Below the pieces are notes generated by a model. It ran no database searches and was not told the origin of the DNA. It saw only the letters and a program-made list of their open reading frames with translations. Positions 11,914 through 25,229 of a stretch of 64,000 nucleotides of DNA are shown piece after piece. Where the stretch lies: the NCBI RefSeq assembly GCF_002288925.2, contig NW_022098072.1, positions 24,195,296 through 24,259,295 on the forward strand. Direction: 5' to 3'. Position numbers and translations under genes: made by a program. The stretch comes from Delphinapterus leucas. Taxonomy: Eukaryota > Chordata > Mammalia > Artiodactyla > Monodontidae. Position 1 is the stretch's first letter. The number at the start of each line of letters is the position of its first letter.

Positions 11914-12814
11914 CCTATCTCAACTCAGGTTGCCTTATTACCAGGATAATTAATGTTTACAAATCTGTATCCCCAAAGAAGCCAAATTAAAATAAAATAC
12001 TATGAGTATGGAATTCTCACAACTTGAACTATCAAGAAAATACTCTCAGTGCTTGGCCAAGTAAATCATTTAATAGGATCAACTTCTAATGATTAAAAAT
12101 TCTATTTTTTAAAAACAGAACATGCCACAGAATTGGTGCTCAGTAACTGAGTAGAGCTGCTTTGTTATAACCACTATTATCATTCTATATGAGTATTATT
12201 CACATTCTTCGGTGAATGGTGTAATACCCAGGCCATGGACTTGTCTCCAAAAGGCAAGGCTTAATGGTGAACAATTGCAAAAAACATTTGACTCTAATAC
12301 ACGCTGTGCCTGAATGAATGAGACCCTTTAGGACCCTGCCTCTTAATACCTAAGTTCTAAGAAGAAGCACCACAGCCAGCCCCAAGCTATGATTTCATTT
12401 TCATAAGGGAAAACATGAATCACTGAAAATGAACATAATAGTTTAAATAAAATGCTGACTTCAATAAAGTAAGTTTTTCATGAGAGTATATGAAATTATA
12501 TAACATGGAACTGGTTGGGGTTTTTTTGGTTGTTGTTCAATTATTTTTATAAGACAAGTACCCTGGGCAACTCAGAGATCCATTGAATTCTGGGGAGTCA
12601 AGGGAGGCTATAATTTGGGTCATTGTTTAAATTAGATTTTATAAAAACATCTCCCTTCGTCGGGGCACACATACCAACAACCTGTGTGAAGGGTGGTTTC
12701 AGCTACACACATAGGCCGGAAATAGTGTGCTCTGAATTAGAGCAAGTGACAGCATTCTTTTGGAAGCCATCATGAGTTTGAGAAAGGATGCTAGAACTTA
12801 TGCTACTATAATGT
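11914..12814. other. Unassigned stretch
   Basis: No repeat family or exon was recognised. Confidence 0.35.
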
Positions 12815-12965
12815 AGATGACAAGAACAGGCAAGTTTCTTAATTTGTGTCTCTGAGTATCTCTGTCTATAAAAATGAACAAAATATTATATTTGCTACCT
12901 ATTTCATTAACAACTTATTAATATAAATGAGATTATTGGAGAAAATGTTAGTTACTGTTTCTGTC
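12815..12965 (+). mobile_element. MIR-like SINE remnant, sense
   Basis: The order 'ggcaagtttcttaatttgtg', 'tctgagtatctctgtctata', 'aaaatgaac' and a degenerate 'attaaatgag' end follows the MIR core. Strongly diverged. Confidence 0.5.
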
Positions 12966-14994
12966 TCCAGGGCAGTTTTGAGGCCTGAGACCAGCATAGT
13001 ATATGTCCTTGGATAAAATATGGATACTGACTAGTTGGTCCAAGAGGTTTTGTGAAATCTGGTGTGGTTCCAGCAGGCTCTTGTGTGTACGGCTTCTAGG
13101 ATATCCAGACTATCTGAGCAGTAGGCCCACTAAATGAGGGCCAGATGGACCAAAAGGGGCTGGTTCGGGAATGGCATCAGTGTTTGGAATTTTCATTGTC
13201 ATTGAACTGAACTTCATGAAATTGCATTCGACTAATACATCAACCCTATTCCATTTTCTCTCCTATCCGGTGTGATGCTGTAAACCAGGAGCTAGGACGT
13301 TCTTTGGATGGGTACTAGCCTGAATGACTAAACCATTCTTAGGTGGTAGAATGGCCAAGTGGTGCTTTCCTGCAAATATCGGATTGTCTCCAAATCCTTG
13401 CTGTTGCTTTAAATATATATTTGGAGTCATTGGAATTTACTTTTTTTCCTGGACTTGGACTCTTCTATCCATAATTATTTTCATATTATAAAATAGGTCT
13501 CTGACCTAAGTATGCATATTTCTATTCCATATATCTCTGCAGCTGAAACCCCAGGGAAGGAAGGGCTTACCACTTTCAAAAGGGCAATGGCTTTCATAAC
13601 ATAAATGCCAGAGATTGAACTCTTCGATATCAAATTAAAAAAATCCTTTCTCCATATATGTAGTCAGAGCTTTTTCCAAAGTCACATTCTTGGAATTAAT
13701 ATAACTTCAAATGGGTAATGTGATTATAGATTAAAAATAGTTAAATTAAAATCAGAACTGTGAGTTAACATAATTTCCTTAAGTAATACCTAAGGCTATA
13801 TATTTTGGAGAGATTCCTCCAACTAACATTAGAGATAATTACTAAGGACAAGGGATTAATACCATTAGAAGAGAACACACACAAATGCATCGTCATACCT
13901 TGAAGTTTTGGAGTTAAGTTCAATTTCCATAAAGATGAGAATCAGTTCAGTTTGAATATGAGAGTATACGATTAAAGCAATCTGATTATTTTAAGGAAGG
14001 GATTTAATTACAAAGTCATGTTTATAAATTTGGCTTTTCATTTATTTATTTTTGCCAGTTCTTTCACCCTCCAAGTATATTTTTCATATTGGGAAATTTT
14101 AAATTCTAATCTGTGTCCTCTAAAGAGTTTTGCTAATCTTTCATCCAAAGATTGGGGGAAAGGAAATAAAGTAATGTTTATTTGGGTCTAACATGTGCAG
14201 GTAATTTGAGAATACTTTATTTGATGTAAGGGTTTTATATAACATCACTGTTAGTTCTGAGAATGGAAGTGGTCACTGATTTCTGCATTTAAACATTAAT
14301 ATGATTACGCTTTTTGCTAGTTATATTTTCTTTGGTTTTGCTGAAATTAAGCCAATACACTGTATATTTCATTATTTTAGAATTCCCTTTTTTGTATTAG
14401 GACATATGCTGTGATTTAAAAAAAGTATATCCAGTGGTTAATGATATGTTTCCAGAACAGACTTGTAGGCCTGATTTTGTCAAGAGCTACACATGTGGTG
14501 CACATCTACCCTGATTTCTTGGACAGTCAGAGAGATGCATGGCCACAAGCAGTTGTAGTCTTGCCAGGACCTTAAGGAACTTATGGTGAAATCTTGCATT
14601 GATTATAACAATTGATGTCTCTGGCTTTCAATTTTCCTGAATTTAGGATTTTTATGCAGTAAATTTACATCAATCTTTCAAAATTATCAGAGGATTCTTG
14701 AGATTTCTCTTGGCCATAAAAGTTTCAGTAACCCTGTACGTTGGCTGTATTCATTTTATATGTCAGTTTTCCCAACTATGCCATTAGGGGTTTTTTTGGT
14801 GGGGGGGGAGGCTATTGCCTAAATCAAAATATTTTATTATTAAAAATAGTATAACTTCATGCTAATGATTCTTAAAAGATTTCATACTCTGAGTCTACAG
14901 AAACTCATTTAACTTTGGATTGCGTGTTCATAGCCATTCAGTTAACCTAACCAAACACAAAGGTAGGTCAGAAATTATTTTAGAAAAGGTTCAT
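12966..14994. other. Unassigned AT-rich stretch
   Basis: No repeat family recognised over about 2 kb. A short G-run (gtggggggggagg) lies near 14799. Confidence 0.35.
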
Positions 14995-15310
14995 TAGATT
15001 ACAAGTAACCGTAATCTATTCGAGTTACTTTAAGCAAAAATGGGGACTTTATCGTTAGGATATTAAACTATCTCCTAGAACCCAAGGGCAGAAAGTGCTA
15101 TCAAGTCTCAGGAGAGATGAGACAGGAAACTATAGAGTTGTCAGCATCTAACACACTTATTGTCTCAATCTCTTTTCCACTGAGACCATATGGTCTTTTG
15201 CCTGTTATTCCCTGTAAAACTAGTTCTTTCTCCAGTTCTCTGCAGAATGGTTCTCTGTGCTTTTTTGTGTGTACATAGCAGACACATCCAGTTTCACATC
15301 TCTGTAGCTC
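14995..15310 (+). repeat. Ancient interspersed repeat, family not assigned
   Basis: The start 'gattacaagtaaccgtaatc' with 'ctttaagcaaaaatggggac' resembles a dispersed mammalian repeat whose consensus begins 'acaagtaacagaaacccaac'. A related copy lies at about 23490-23960 in this window. Confidence 0.4.
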
Positions 15311-17689
15311 ATTAAAACCTTATTTCCACATGTTGAAACTTATTAGGTGTGGGAATAATGTATTAATATGCATAGTTTTAAATTAGAGCTCTATGGTAGA
15401 GTTTTATTATCCATCATAGAGAAGATGTTTTTAAGTTTAGAAAAGATGAAATTTGTGATGAAAATGTTAGCAGTAGTGGTGAGTGTGATGAAATCAGCCA
15501 CATGCCTTCAGATAGATGTGAGGACAAAATGAATGAACCAGCCTGAATCTTATTTATTGTCATAAAATACCAAGTGAAAAGTAATAATTCTGACAATGTG
15601 ATGAAAATTATTTGAAATGTGAATGTTTATTACTGGTAACAGAGTGAACATATTCCATTATGTTTGAGGACACTCTCAAATTCTAGTATAAATCCACCAA
15701 GCTCAAGTTCAATTTTGAAACAAACAATGAACACCAGGAAAAACTATAGAATTTTTCTTCACCAAGTAAAAGGATAGTCAAGTCTCCTGATCAGTCATGC
15801 ACAATATGACCAGGATGAAAATGCAGAATCCACAGTAGCCTCATTTATAGTGTAACATATAAGTAAAGGCAAGAGCTGCTAACTCTGATAGGCCATAAGT
15901 TCAATAAAAACTGGAAATAAAACATCTGTCTTGTTATCCTGTTGTAGTTTTATTTATCTATTTTTTGTGGGACTGTAGATTATTAAAAACTAGCATAACC
16001 TTTAAAGGCAATTATTTAAAACTGCTGCTTGATCTACATTTACAAATATTATTGGTGAGACACATAAAAACTTCTAGAAAATAAATGTTGGAAAAAATGA
16101 TGATCTGGGGTTTTTATAAAATAGCACAGATTGTGGTAATGTTATAACTATGGCCCCAAATAAGCTTTTATGCCAGAAAGTCATTGTAGACTGATGGATG
16201 CACTTATGTTGTGAACTCAGCTTTATATATAATATTTTTCTTTCAAACAGAAGTGAACACAAGGGCATCCGTTAAAATATGTTGTTTTGCTAAACTTGAC
16301 AATTCATGAGACTGAAGAAGAGAATTTTAAGCCAGTAGTAAGTTTGTGATGAACTACAACGTACAAAGTAGATTGTGAGTGATTTGAATCCTCTGCTTAG
16401 AGATGTTTTTCTGGATTCAAGTGGGCATACCCAGAACAAAAACAAACTCTACTCCCTGTGCAAGTTCAAGTGAGCTCTCCCTCCTTGAAAAACTAGGGAG
16501 ATTTTCAAGAGCACTTATCGAGGTTGTTAAATTTATCAGTCATGATAGGTAGGCCCATACATCTTGGACTTTCTTCTCAAAGTGAAGTAACTATGGTTAG
16601 TGTTTTCTCAGAAAGTCCTCTCTTGTCTAGGTTGTCTGAGGGACTTCACTTTTTTGGAGGAGTGAGATCATATGACATCAGTGTCTTGCTTTGAAAATTC
16701 TAATACCCTGAGATTTATTTGCTTATTTGAACAACCAAATATTTATCTTTTCAAAAGATGAGATTTTATCAATAATTACCACGGAAGATGTAATTGCAAT
16801 AATCACAAACCTGGATCAGTGGACTACTTACCTTGATCAAGATGAGTTGAATGCCTGTGATTATTTCTGAACACCTTGGTTATAAAGTTATCCAGGGGCA
16901 CTATACTAAAGGATAGTTATTTTAAACAGTCCCAAGAAGTACTAAGAAACACCTGATAAACTTTCTAATCATTTTTCTCAAGAAGACTACATTCATGAGT
17001 GGCTAAGAAGCAGATTTTGTTTTCACCTTTTTAACCCAAACTTGACACATTCAGAAGAGATTCAAGACATTATTTGGTTTGTTGAATGACAGTCACACCA
17101 TTTTGGTTAGGAATGATTTCTCAGTGTCCAACCTTATCAGAAAAGTCAGTTCAATACCTTCTACAATTTTAGAACACACACACATGAGATGAAATTCTCA
17201 GTGATAAGTCACAACAAAACTAAAAATGAGATTGTCACATTGATATAAAATTTGAATGATTTCAAGCCGTTATCCTTTCATTCCTGACTAATCTTAAATT
17301 GTTTTATTCTTATCATTGAGGAAATTATTTTGAATTCTGTTTTTAAATTAATTAGATTCAATATTACATGCATTTATTTATTTTATGCTTTAATTTCTAT
17401 TTGATAGCGTCATTTTTCATCTTATTTATTTTTATAGTTATAGTCTATTTATAACAAGTAATAGTGATTTTTCAGTTCTATAGCAATAGTTTCTTTATAA
17501 AATAAGCATGTTAAAGGTAACTTCATTTGTAGAAAAGTATAAGCAAATGCCGCTCAAGTAAGTGCTGATATGACAAAAATCATGAAGATAGAAACATAAA
17601 ACACTGCAGTTTTGAAAACACTGGTAAAGATTTTTAATTCATGAATATTTCCTGACTGCCAGATTTATCTGCTGTAACAGTTTGGGAGA
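15311..17689. other. Unassigned AT-rich, repeat-poor stretch
   Basis: About 2.4 kb without recognised repeats or coding signal. Confidence 0.4.
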
Positions 17690-17905
17690 AATGGCAAGAA
17701 CTTTGGAATTAGGCAGGTGGTGGTTCAAATCTCAGCACAGCCACAAATTAGCAGGGTTTATCTTGGCAAGTTACTTAGATACTATGAGCCTCAGTTTCTC
17801 CATTTTTAAAATGGGTATAATGATAATTATTTTCAAGAGGGTCGCTGTGGTAATTAGAATTAACGTATGTTAAAGTACCCTGGTTCAATAAGTGCTAGCT
17901 ATTTT
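17690..17905 (+). mobile_element. MIR SINE, sense, nearly complete
   Basis: Runs through 'ggtggtggttcaaatctcag', 'ggcaagttacttagatacta', 'gcctcagtttctcc', 'aaaatgggtataatgataat' and a 3' end with 'aataagtgctagct'. This is one of the better-preserved MIR copies here. Confidence 0.85.
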
Positions 17906-17972
17906 TCAGGCAGTTAAGAAAACTTTACTTAAAAAGTGTATTTAAAAAAATCAAATTTAATATGTTTGGTAT

Positions 17973-18125
17973 CTATATATTCACTTTCTAAAAATTGAAG
18001 TATAGTGGATTTACAATGTTGTATTAATTTCTGCTATATGGCAAAGTGTACATATTCTTTTTTATATTCTTTTCCATTATGGTTTATCACAGGATATTGA
18101 ATATAGTTCCCTATATATTCACTTT
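17973..18125 (-). mobile_element. Short 5'-truncated L1 insertion with 15-bp duplication
   Basis: The exact duplication ctatatattcacttt occurs at 17973-17987 and 18111-18125. Between them lie 123 bp of reversed L1 3' end (aaattgaagtatagtggatt ... ttttccattatggtttatca). The oligo-T that represents the tail is short. Confidence 0.88.
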
Positions 18126-18854
18126 TTAATGTAAGAATTAGCAAAATAGAAGACTAGCTGCAAAATCTCCTCTACATTTTAGAAAGCCTTTAGAATGAGA
18201 TAGGTGAGTCAAATGTCATAAAAAAATGTTAGGATAGTGGAAAGTGAATAAGGTTTTAAAAGTGTCCTCCCATAGGACTTAAAGTATGATGTAATACTTA
18301 GGTTAGCTGTGATAATCAATTGCAGATAAACTTAAGCCTTGGATTGAACCAAGAAATGGAAGCCATGAGCTTGACATTCAATCCTAGCTCTGAAATTGAA
18401 CTTTGGTTTTCAATGCCACAGTTATTTCCAAGAGGTTCTTTGTTTCCATGTCTGAAGTAGGTAGTAACTCACAGGGGCGTCATACAATTTTTTCTCTTCT
18501 GTTTCAGCACTAACCGTGTCCCCCCTCCCTGCTTTAGGGTGTTATATAAATAAAGAACACTTGACGATCATTGTAGAATTTTAGTAGAAGCAACAACAAA
18601 GCCTTTCACCTTAGTAGTCCAGGCATTGGTTCCACCATGAAATTTAAAGAAACCCATATTTATTCTGTCTGGATATTTAACATAAAATAGTTAAATTTTA
18701 TAAACCTTGAGCTTATGGAAGGGGCCCCGGTGGTAGTCACATTATGCTTGTCATTTCTTAGGTGAACCTTTTATAGTCCTAAATATTATTGAAATTCTCT
18801 TCTCTGTAGTGTGGGCTAGATATTACTGATGACAGGTTCCAGGCCAGGTTACGT
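18126..18854. other. Unassigned stretch
   Basis: No repeat or gene recognised. It includes GGGGCCCC-like sequence near 18721 (ggggccccgg). Confidence 0.35.
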
Positions 18855-18935
18855 ACTTCATTCACTCAACAAACATTTATTTGGCCTGAACTCTTGGATA
18901 TTAAGTGACTGTAACACTGGCCCTGCATCGAAGCT
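18855..18935 (-). mobile_element. L2 3' end remnant, antisense
   Basis: The string 'cattcactcaacaaacattt' and a degenerate 'ggccctgcatcgaagctgcc' follow the reversed L2 3' terminus. Confidence 0.5.
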
Positions 18936-19929
18936 GCCTACGATATGTGGGGTGAGGCAGCTGATTAGATCAGCAGCCACAGGAGATGGGATCCATGTGG
19001 GTGGCCTCTGCTCAGCTCTCTCTGGCTCTGTCTTGACAGACTGGCCTTTTGTCCTGGAGCCTGTGAGACACCAGGGCTGACTGCCAGATTCCAGATTCCT
19101 CTCAGGACCAGCCTTTCCTCACTAGAAGCAACACCAGGGGCATCACCCACCTCAGAACACGCTTTTTTCACTCCTTAGGGCTTCACTTATTAGAAATCTT
19201 ACATAAGAGGACTGAGTTCCAGGCAGGACCATAGGACAGCCCTAGCTCTTTCTCAGAGCACACGTACATGCATGCACCCATGCACATATGCACACAATGT
19301 AGCAAATATAATGTTCTAAAAACACCACCTAAAACACAGGAGAATATCATTGGTGAAGGATTTTTGTGAGGTGATGGTGAATTCCCACACAGCAAGCTTT
19401 TTGTAAATCACCTTACAATATCTCTGCTATTTTTCTTATTCGACTCTCAGCTTCTTAGAGTATCTTCTTTCTCTCTCCTGTATCCAAACAATCTCTAAAA
19501 GCTGCTTTTTCCTTTTCTGTTGTCCCAAGCAACCTCACTTTGCTCTCAGGTCGCCTATCCCTCTCAGCAAGTGTGACATCGTCGGTAGCTGAACTAGAAC
19601 TACCTGTTGTTTGCTTTTAAGCACATGGAAGCCTCTTCCTGCCATAAGTACTGTGATTGGGTTTTACCTGATGCCATAGGAAGACAGACAGGGACAGGTA
19701 AATAATTCCCCGGAAGGAAGTGAGGTAAGCAAGAATAAACACGTGATAAGAATACACCAGTCATTTCTTATGAGTGGACTTAACAGTGAGAATGTGAGGG
19801 CATCATACTTGTTGATCCTAGAGTGATAAACCTGAGTAGGAACTGTGAAGACCAACTGTGTAGTATGTGAAGACCATACTACACCAAATGGCGTGACCTT
19901 TATCTTCAAAGATACGCAAAACCATTTGA
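18936..19929. other. Unassigned stretch
   Basis: Contains overlapping frames on both strands at 18829-19171 without recognisable domains. No repeat was assigned with confidence. Confidence 0.3.
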
Positions 19930-20040
19930 GAATTTGAAGCAACAAGATGGCATATCATGAGGCTTGGGTTTTAGAAAGATCACTTGGCTGTAGTGTTGAG
20001 AAGGGATTGGATCTGTGGAGAGCAAGACCAGAGGCTCCTC
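19930..20040 (-). mobile_element. L2 ORF2 (reverse transcriptase region) remnant, antisense
   Basis: The string 'ttagaaagatcacttggctg' followed by 'tagtgttgagaagggattgg' matches the part of the reversed L2 coding region just 3' of the RT core. It is separate from the L2 3' end that follows. Confidence 0.55.
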
Positions 20041-20150
20041 CTTTGTTTTGTTTTCTTAAAAGTGTTTGTTTGCCTTGTTTTAGCATATAATGAGGCATTT
20101 TTCTCTAGGATTATTCTCAAGCTCATAGGTCTTGGTTCGTGGATATTTTT

Positions 20151-20420
20151 ATTCATTCATTCATTCATTCAGCAAATATTTGTTAAATTGCTCACTAAAT
20201 GCCTGACACTCTTCTAGATTCTGGAGGTGCAGCAGTGAACAAAAACAAGTTTCTTCCACCATGAAGTTGCCATTCTTGGGGAGCCGACAATAAACATACA
20301 TGTAAAAATACAATATACCAGACTCTGGGGGCTCTAAGAGCAAATAAAGTGATGGCAAGGGAGGGGAGTTAGAAAATAAAAACCAGGGTTAGGGCAGGGA
20401 AGGTCTTACGGAATATTTAA
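20151..20420 (-). mobile_element. L2 3' end, antisense
   Basis: Starts with (ATTC)n at 20151-20171, then 'agcaaatatttgttaaattg', 'gcctgacactcttctag', 'gtgcagcagtgaacaaaaac' and 'gacaataaacatacatgtaa', the reversed L2 3' terminus. Confidence 0.8.
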
Positions 20421-22519
20421 CTTTGGGATTACATAGCATTTATTCTTGAAGCTGGATGCAACTGGGCGTTTGCAACATCAACAAAATAAGGAGCCACAAG
20501 GCCCATGTTGTAAGAAGGTGCTGTGCTTCCCTTTCCTCCCACCTTCAGTTTTCAGTCTCTCCGTGAGTCTCACTTCCTCCTAGCATCACCTTTCAGGCTA
20601 GTTTCAGGCTGAAAAACCAAGTTTTCCCTAAACACACAGTTTGGATCACCCTCCACATCCTGAAAAGGATTCGGATTCCATGGCATGAAGTGGACTTTTT
20701 ACTGGATTACCTTGAGTTTAGGATAGACATGTGATCTTCTCTTCATTATCCAATCTTGTTTTGCTCCCAGCTTCTATAGTCTACAAAGATCAAGAATCAA
20801 TGAGTTGGTGAAAACATCAGCAGAGAACTGATTTCAGAATAAGTCTCAAGCTATAAATTCCACAATTGAGATGTAATGGCACAGCATCAACTTTAATTGT
20901 GCGAGAGAGCTGATAATATTTAAAGAAATGTACTCTTGACACCTTTTTTGCTCTGAAGATTATTTTCAATTAAATTGATTCCTATTATTTGTTCTGATAT
21001 ATCAAAGCCATTCTTATATTCATTTTAATCTCTTTTCTTCTCTCCATTTTTCTGCCACTGCCAGAGTCTAGCACTTCATTGCCTGTTGTTTGGTCAATTG
21101 AAACAATCTCTTAAGCGGTGACAGGGTCTCTTCTCCAAGGTGATAAACCAGATTGATTTTATTTATACCTCCTGTCATGTTACATAGGTGCCCAAAGTGT
21201 TTATTGGCATGCTGACTGTCAAAAATATTCTTATATTTTAGTTTGATAGGGAGGGAGTATGTAAAATAGGGATGACTAGTATCTACATGTAATAATTGGG
21301 TAATAAACAACCTCTTCTCTCTCAAGTCTCTGTAGCTTCTAAAAAACATTTGTTTTTTTGCTCAGGCTACATGTTAGAGGCTGTGGGTCGGCTGCCATGG
21401 ATCTGGTCTATGTGTCTTTTCATTCTGGGGACTCAGACTAAAGGAACCAGTTTTGTCTGGAAGTGGGAAATGAGCAGGCACTCTAGCTGAATCAGGATTC
21501 CCCTTGAAGCTTCTGCTAAGAACTGGCACATGGCCACTTCTGCTCACATTTCACTGTCCTAAACAAGTCACGTGTCTACAGGAGGCACTATGGGTCATAA
21601 ACGTAGAAGGGGTAATGATGAAGGAGTAATACACATGTAATATTTAATGTTTGGCGTATGGCAAATTCTATATAAGTATTATTATTGTTGTTAGTATTAT
21701 TGTTAGTCTTTCCCTGTACATAACAGGCAAATTCCCAACTCTGGGTCAGTGTTACTATCCACTTTATCTTTCCTCTAGCAATTAGTAGAAGACTGCTGAG
21801 AAAACTAAATAAGCTTGTACAATGGTGTCCCCATAAAATTAGGACCTCAGCATCATCTGGATCCCTTGTGATTCTCAGCATTTTCCTTTTTCCTGCTTTA
21901 GCTTCCACTTTTACTCCCCTAAATGTCTATTTCAAACCTTCACCACTTTCCTTCAGGTTACCAGAAAACCCTCTTCCACCTGTCCCTGTGCAGATAACTT
22001 GCCCACTTGACAAATTGGGAAAATTGAGCCCATTAGGTGGGATCTCATTGCCATTTCTTGGCTTGTCCAGCCAACCTGCAAATTTGGCAAAGCCCATTCT
22101 CATCCTTATTGCCCTTCAGGAAGGCAACAACGGTTAAATGTCTATTTTTGTGTTCAAGGCCAACTTCTCCATCTGTGTTCTTCATACTATATATTTCTGC
22201 CTTCTCTTATACAGGATCGTTTATCCCCCATTTTCTCCTATGTTTTCACCTTTTTTCTTATTCTTTTCCTAAAGGATATTTGAACCATGTCACATTCACT
22301 TTCATATCTCTTTTACCACACAGCATAGTACTGTGATATGACATGTGTTTCATACATATTTGTTGGATGAATGCACAGGAACTCCCAGAAGCTTCCAGTA
22401 GTCAGCAGTGTCTTCTCAGGGTCAGGCTACTACTTGCTGCCAGCCCTCCCTCTAACCTTAAAGCCTGTACTTCAGGTTGACATTGTGAATGGCTACGGTC
22501 TACTGTGCCACTGATAAAA
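20421..22519. other. Unassigned stretch, with possible L2 tail
   Basis: Mostly unrecognised. Near 22330-22375 'catacatatttgttggatga' looks like the last bases of a sense L2. The 93-106 codon frames at 21068-21349 and 21588-21908 on the minus strand have no recognisable family and include low-complexity Asn-Thr runs. Confidence 0.35.
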
Positions 22520-22675
22520 CAGTTAATACTTACATAGCAGTTACTATGTCACAGACACCATTCCAAGTACTTTACATGTGTTAACAAATTTGATTTTTGT
22601 AACAACTCTGTGAAGTAGGTTTATTATCATCCCCAGTTTACACGCCCAGAAAATGCAGAGACTGAGGGGTTATTA
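22520..22675 (-). mobile_element. MIR SINE, antisense
   Basis: Follows the reversed MIR: 'gcagttactatgtcacagac', 'aagtactttacatgtgttaa', 'caactctgtgaagtaggttt', 'ccccagtttaca'. Confidence 0.8.
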
Positions 22676-23489
22676 ATATATAGGTGCTATGTTCTTTTCT
22701 GTATGAATATGTAAAGAAATAAAAAATATAGACAGATAGACATAAATATAGATCAAGTCTGGTTCTAGCTAGTAAACTGTCAAGCCTTAGGGTTGCCTCC
22801 TGGGTTTTTTCTTTGAGTAAATGAAGTCCATAAATAGATAGCCTGAAGGAACCAGAAGTTAGCAGAAATCATCACTTAACTGGTTACGTGCCTCAGAATA
22901 TAAATGAAACACCCTTCCCCCTCCACTCTTGTTGGCTCCTGATGAAGCTTAAGTATTTAACTTTCCTGCTTCACTCATTCTGCTGTTGCCACAGCAACTA
23001 AAGAATGCCATTCTCTGCTCTTGTAGGTACCTTACAAACACAGTTTTTTGAAAAAGGCAGTGAATCACATCTTTTAAAAAACAAGTGGTCAACATGGAGA
23101 ACTACCATTTAAGAGTTTCTTAAGGCTTAATGTATAGACCTCAGTTTTTTTCCTAGCAAAATTCTGTTTTAAGCACACCTTATGCCCTGTATAATACTGA
23201 AACCTGAAAAATCAGGTTTTTATGAAACTAGAATCATACCAAATATGCAGCCCTAAAATGTACTTACTTGTAACTTATTTATAATGTTCCCATCATCTTG
23301 GAAGGGGTGGTACCTCTCTGAAAATTTGCTCTTACAGTCTTCATGGTCCACATTTTAGGGAAAAGTCATATATATTTCCTTTGCCATTTTTAAGCTTCTT
23401 TTCCTTCTTCACTTAGGCATTCTTTAAAAAGATTTTGTAGTGTGTTAATACATTTTAAAGTTGAGACAAATGATAGCAGAAATACTGTT
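22676..23489. other. Unassigned stretch
   Basis: No repeat recognised apart from a short X-box-like palindrome noted separately. Confidence 0.35.
22985..22998. promoter_or_regulatory. RFX X-box-like palindrome
   Basis: GTTGCCACAGCAAC fits the X-box form GTTGCC-N2-AGCAAC. It lies in sequence not assigned to a repeat. Binding is unproven. Confidence 0.4.
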
Positions 23490-23960
23490 GCTTTAATCAG
23501 GGCTCTTTCAAATGCAAATGACATAAATACAGCCCAGGTTTGATTAAGCAAAGGGAAATGTATTATAAGACAGCTTGAGTACCTCGCAGAACCCACAGGT
23601 AAGAACACGGCAGCATGGTGAGAAGAGAAAGTCCAGTGAGCATCTCAGACAATGCCTGGATGCCCTCTATCACTCAGCTCCATTTCTCTTTGCTCTTGGG
23701 CTCCCTGCTCCTCTCTCACCGCAGACCAGCTTTAATGTCATGGTGGAAACATGGGTAATGACAGCACCTAAATATTACAGCCAAAGCCAGTAGAGAGATA
23801 TTATACTAGCTCTTTTTCCTCAATCTAAACTAAATAAATAACAAAGAAACAAAATCTAAGAGAGGAAAAGGGACTACTCATTGGCCCAATTTGGGTCAAA
23901 TGCCACCCAGAGAACAATCAGTACTGACCAGGAGGCAGCGTCATGGAGCACCTTACTTGG
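23490..23960 (+). repeat. Ancient interspersed repeat, family not assigned
   Basis: The order 'ggctctttcaaatgcaaatg', 'gattaagcaaagggaaatgt', 'cattggcccaatttgggtca' and 'tgccacccagagaacaatca' follows a known dispersed mammalian repeat. It is related to the segment at 14995-15310. Confidence 0.5.
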
Positions 23961-24299
23961 TTTATTTGCAGTAGGATCGAGCACTTCTTCCTTTTTGAAG
24001 CTCATCCTTCTCTTGGCTTCCTGGACACCGTTTTCCCTCTGTCCTCTCTTTATCTTTCTGGATGCCTATGCTCAGTCTCATTGCCTGTTAAAGGTCTGTG
24101 TAGAGAACAGACAACCATATTAAACCCCTTCCTCACAAGACCTCTCTGTAGCTATTGAATTTAGCCCAGGTCAAAATCAAAGAAGAGAAAGAGGAGAGCT
24201 AGCTTGGATGTACCCCAGGGTAAGTCCTTCTCATTCTAGCAATTTGGATCCTTGTGTAAGCAGCTCTTTGCAAAAAACTGCCCTCAGCAGGAAGCCCCT
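23961..24299. other. Unassigned stretch
   Basis: No family recognised. Overlapping plus-strand frames at 23881-24158 show no motif. Confidence 0.3.
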
Positions 24300-24670
24300 T
24301 TTCTTGTCACTCTAGCAAAGCTATATTGTAACTATCTTTTAAACCGGGCACCCCCATGTTCTACTCATCTCCAGCCCAAGCACACCTTTCAAATCTTTTA
24401 ATTACACAATTCTTTGCCTAACTTGCCTGCACGCAGTGGGGAATGGTGATGACTCTGACCCCCTATCTCAATGATTAACTGAGACTACTTCCCTTTAAAC
24501 CTTTCACGGCCAAGTAGAATCTTCGGAGATGGTTTTGGGGGGACGTTGAGTCCCCCATCTCCCCCAGATTGCTGACATTCTGATTAAAGGCACTTTTCCT
24601 TTCTATCAACATCTTTAAGTATTGAGATAAGCGGCAAGCAGCGGGACCCAGTTCACTCGAACACTTGCAC
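24300..24670 (+). mobile_element. Probable ERV LTR 3' portion
   Basis: A polyadenylation-like 'ctgattaaaggcacttttcc' followed by 'agataagcggcaagcagcgg' and 'gacccagttcactcgaacac' resembles the R/U5 end of artiodactyl ERV LTRs. No 5' boundary or partner LTR was found. Confidence 0.45.
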
Positions 24671-24687
24671 TGTCAAAAGTAGCCCCC

Positions 24688-25070
24688 TGCCATTTCATCT
24701 TTTTTTTTTAATAAATTTATTGATTTATTGATTTTGGCTGTGTTGGATCTTCGTTGCTGTGTGCGTGCTTTCTCTAGTTGTGGTGAGCGGGGGCCACTCT
24801 TCGTTGCGTTGCGTGGACTTCTCGTTGCGGCGGCTTCTGTTGTTGCGGAACCTGGGCTCTAGGTGCGCAGACTTCAGTAGTTGTGGCACGCGGGCTCAGT
24901 AGTTGTGGCTTGAGGGCTCTAGAGCTCAGGCTCAGTAGTTGTGGCGCACAGGCTTAGTTGCTCCGCGGCATGTGGGATCTTCCCGGGCCAGGGCTGTAAC
25001 CCGTGTCCCTTGCATTGGCAGGCGGATTCTTAACCACTGCACCACCAGGGAAGCCCTGGCACTTCATCTT
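24688..25070 (-). mobile_element. Long CHR-type SINE, antisense, with target duplication
   Basis: The element occupies about 24703-25056 and is read in reverse: T/A-rich tail complement, 'ggctgtgttggatcttcgtt', repeated 'cagtagttgtgg' modules, a reversed B box, and the head complement 'ccaccagggaagccc'. The flanking duplication (tgccatttcatctt and tggcacttcatctt) has two differences. The internal cagtagttgtgg module is present in more than one copy, which makes the element longer than the others here. Confidence 0.92.
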
Positions 25071-25229
25071 AAAGCAAAGGGTGCCCTATTAACAAATTCT
25101 TCCAGTACTCAAAGAACTCCTGGTCACTCTTCATATTTTTTATTTTTAAATACATATATTATATATAATTATGTATATGTGTACGTCTATACAAATGTAT
25201 GTATTCAGATAGGTTTTCTCTAACATTCA
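25071..25229. repeat. AT-rich (TA/TG) low-complexity stretch
   Basis: Between 25137 and 25210 the sequence is nearly all A and T with alternating TATA and GTAT units. Confidence 0.6.
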
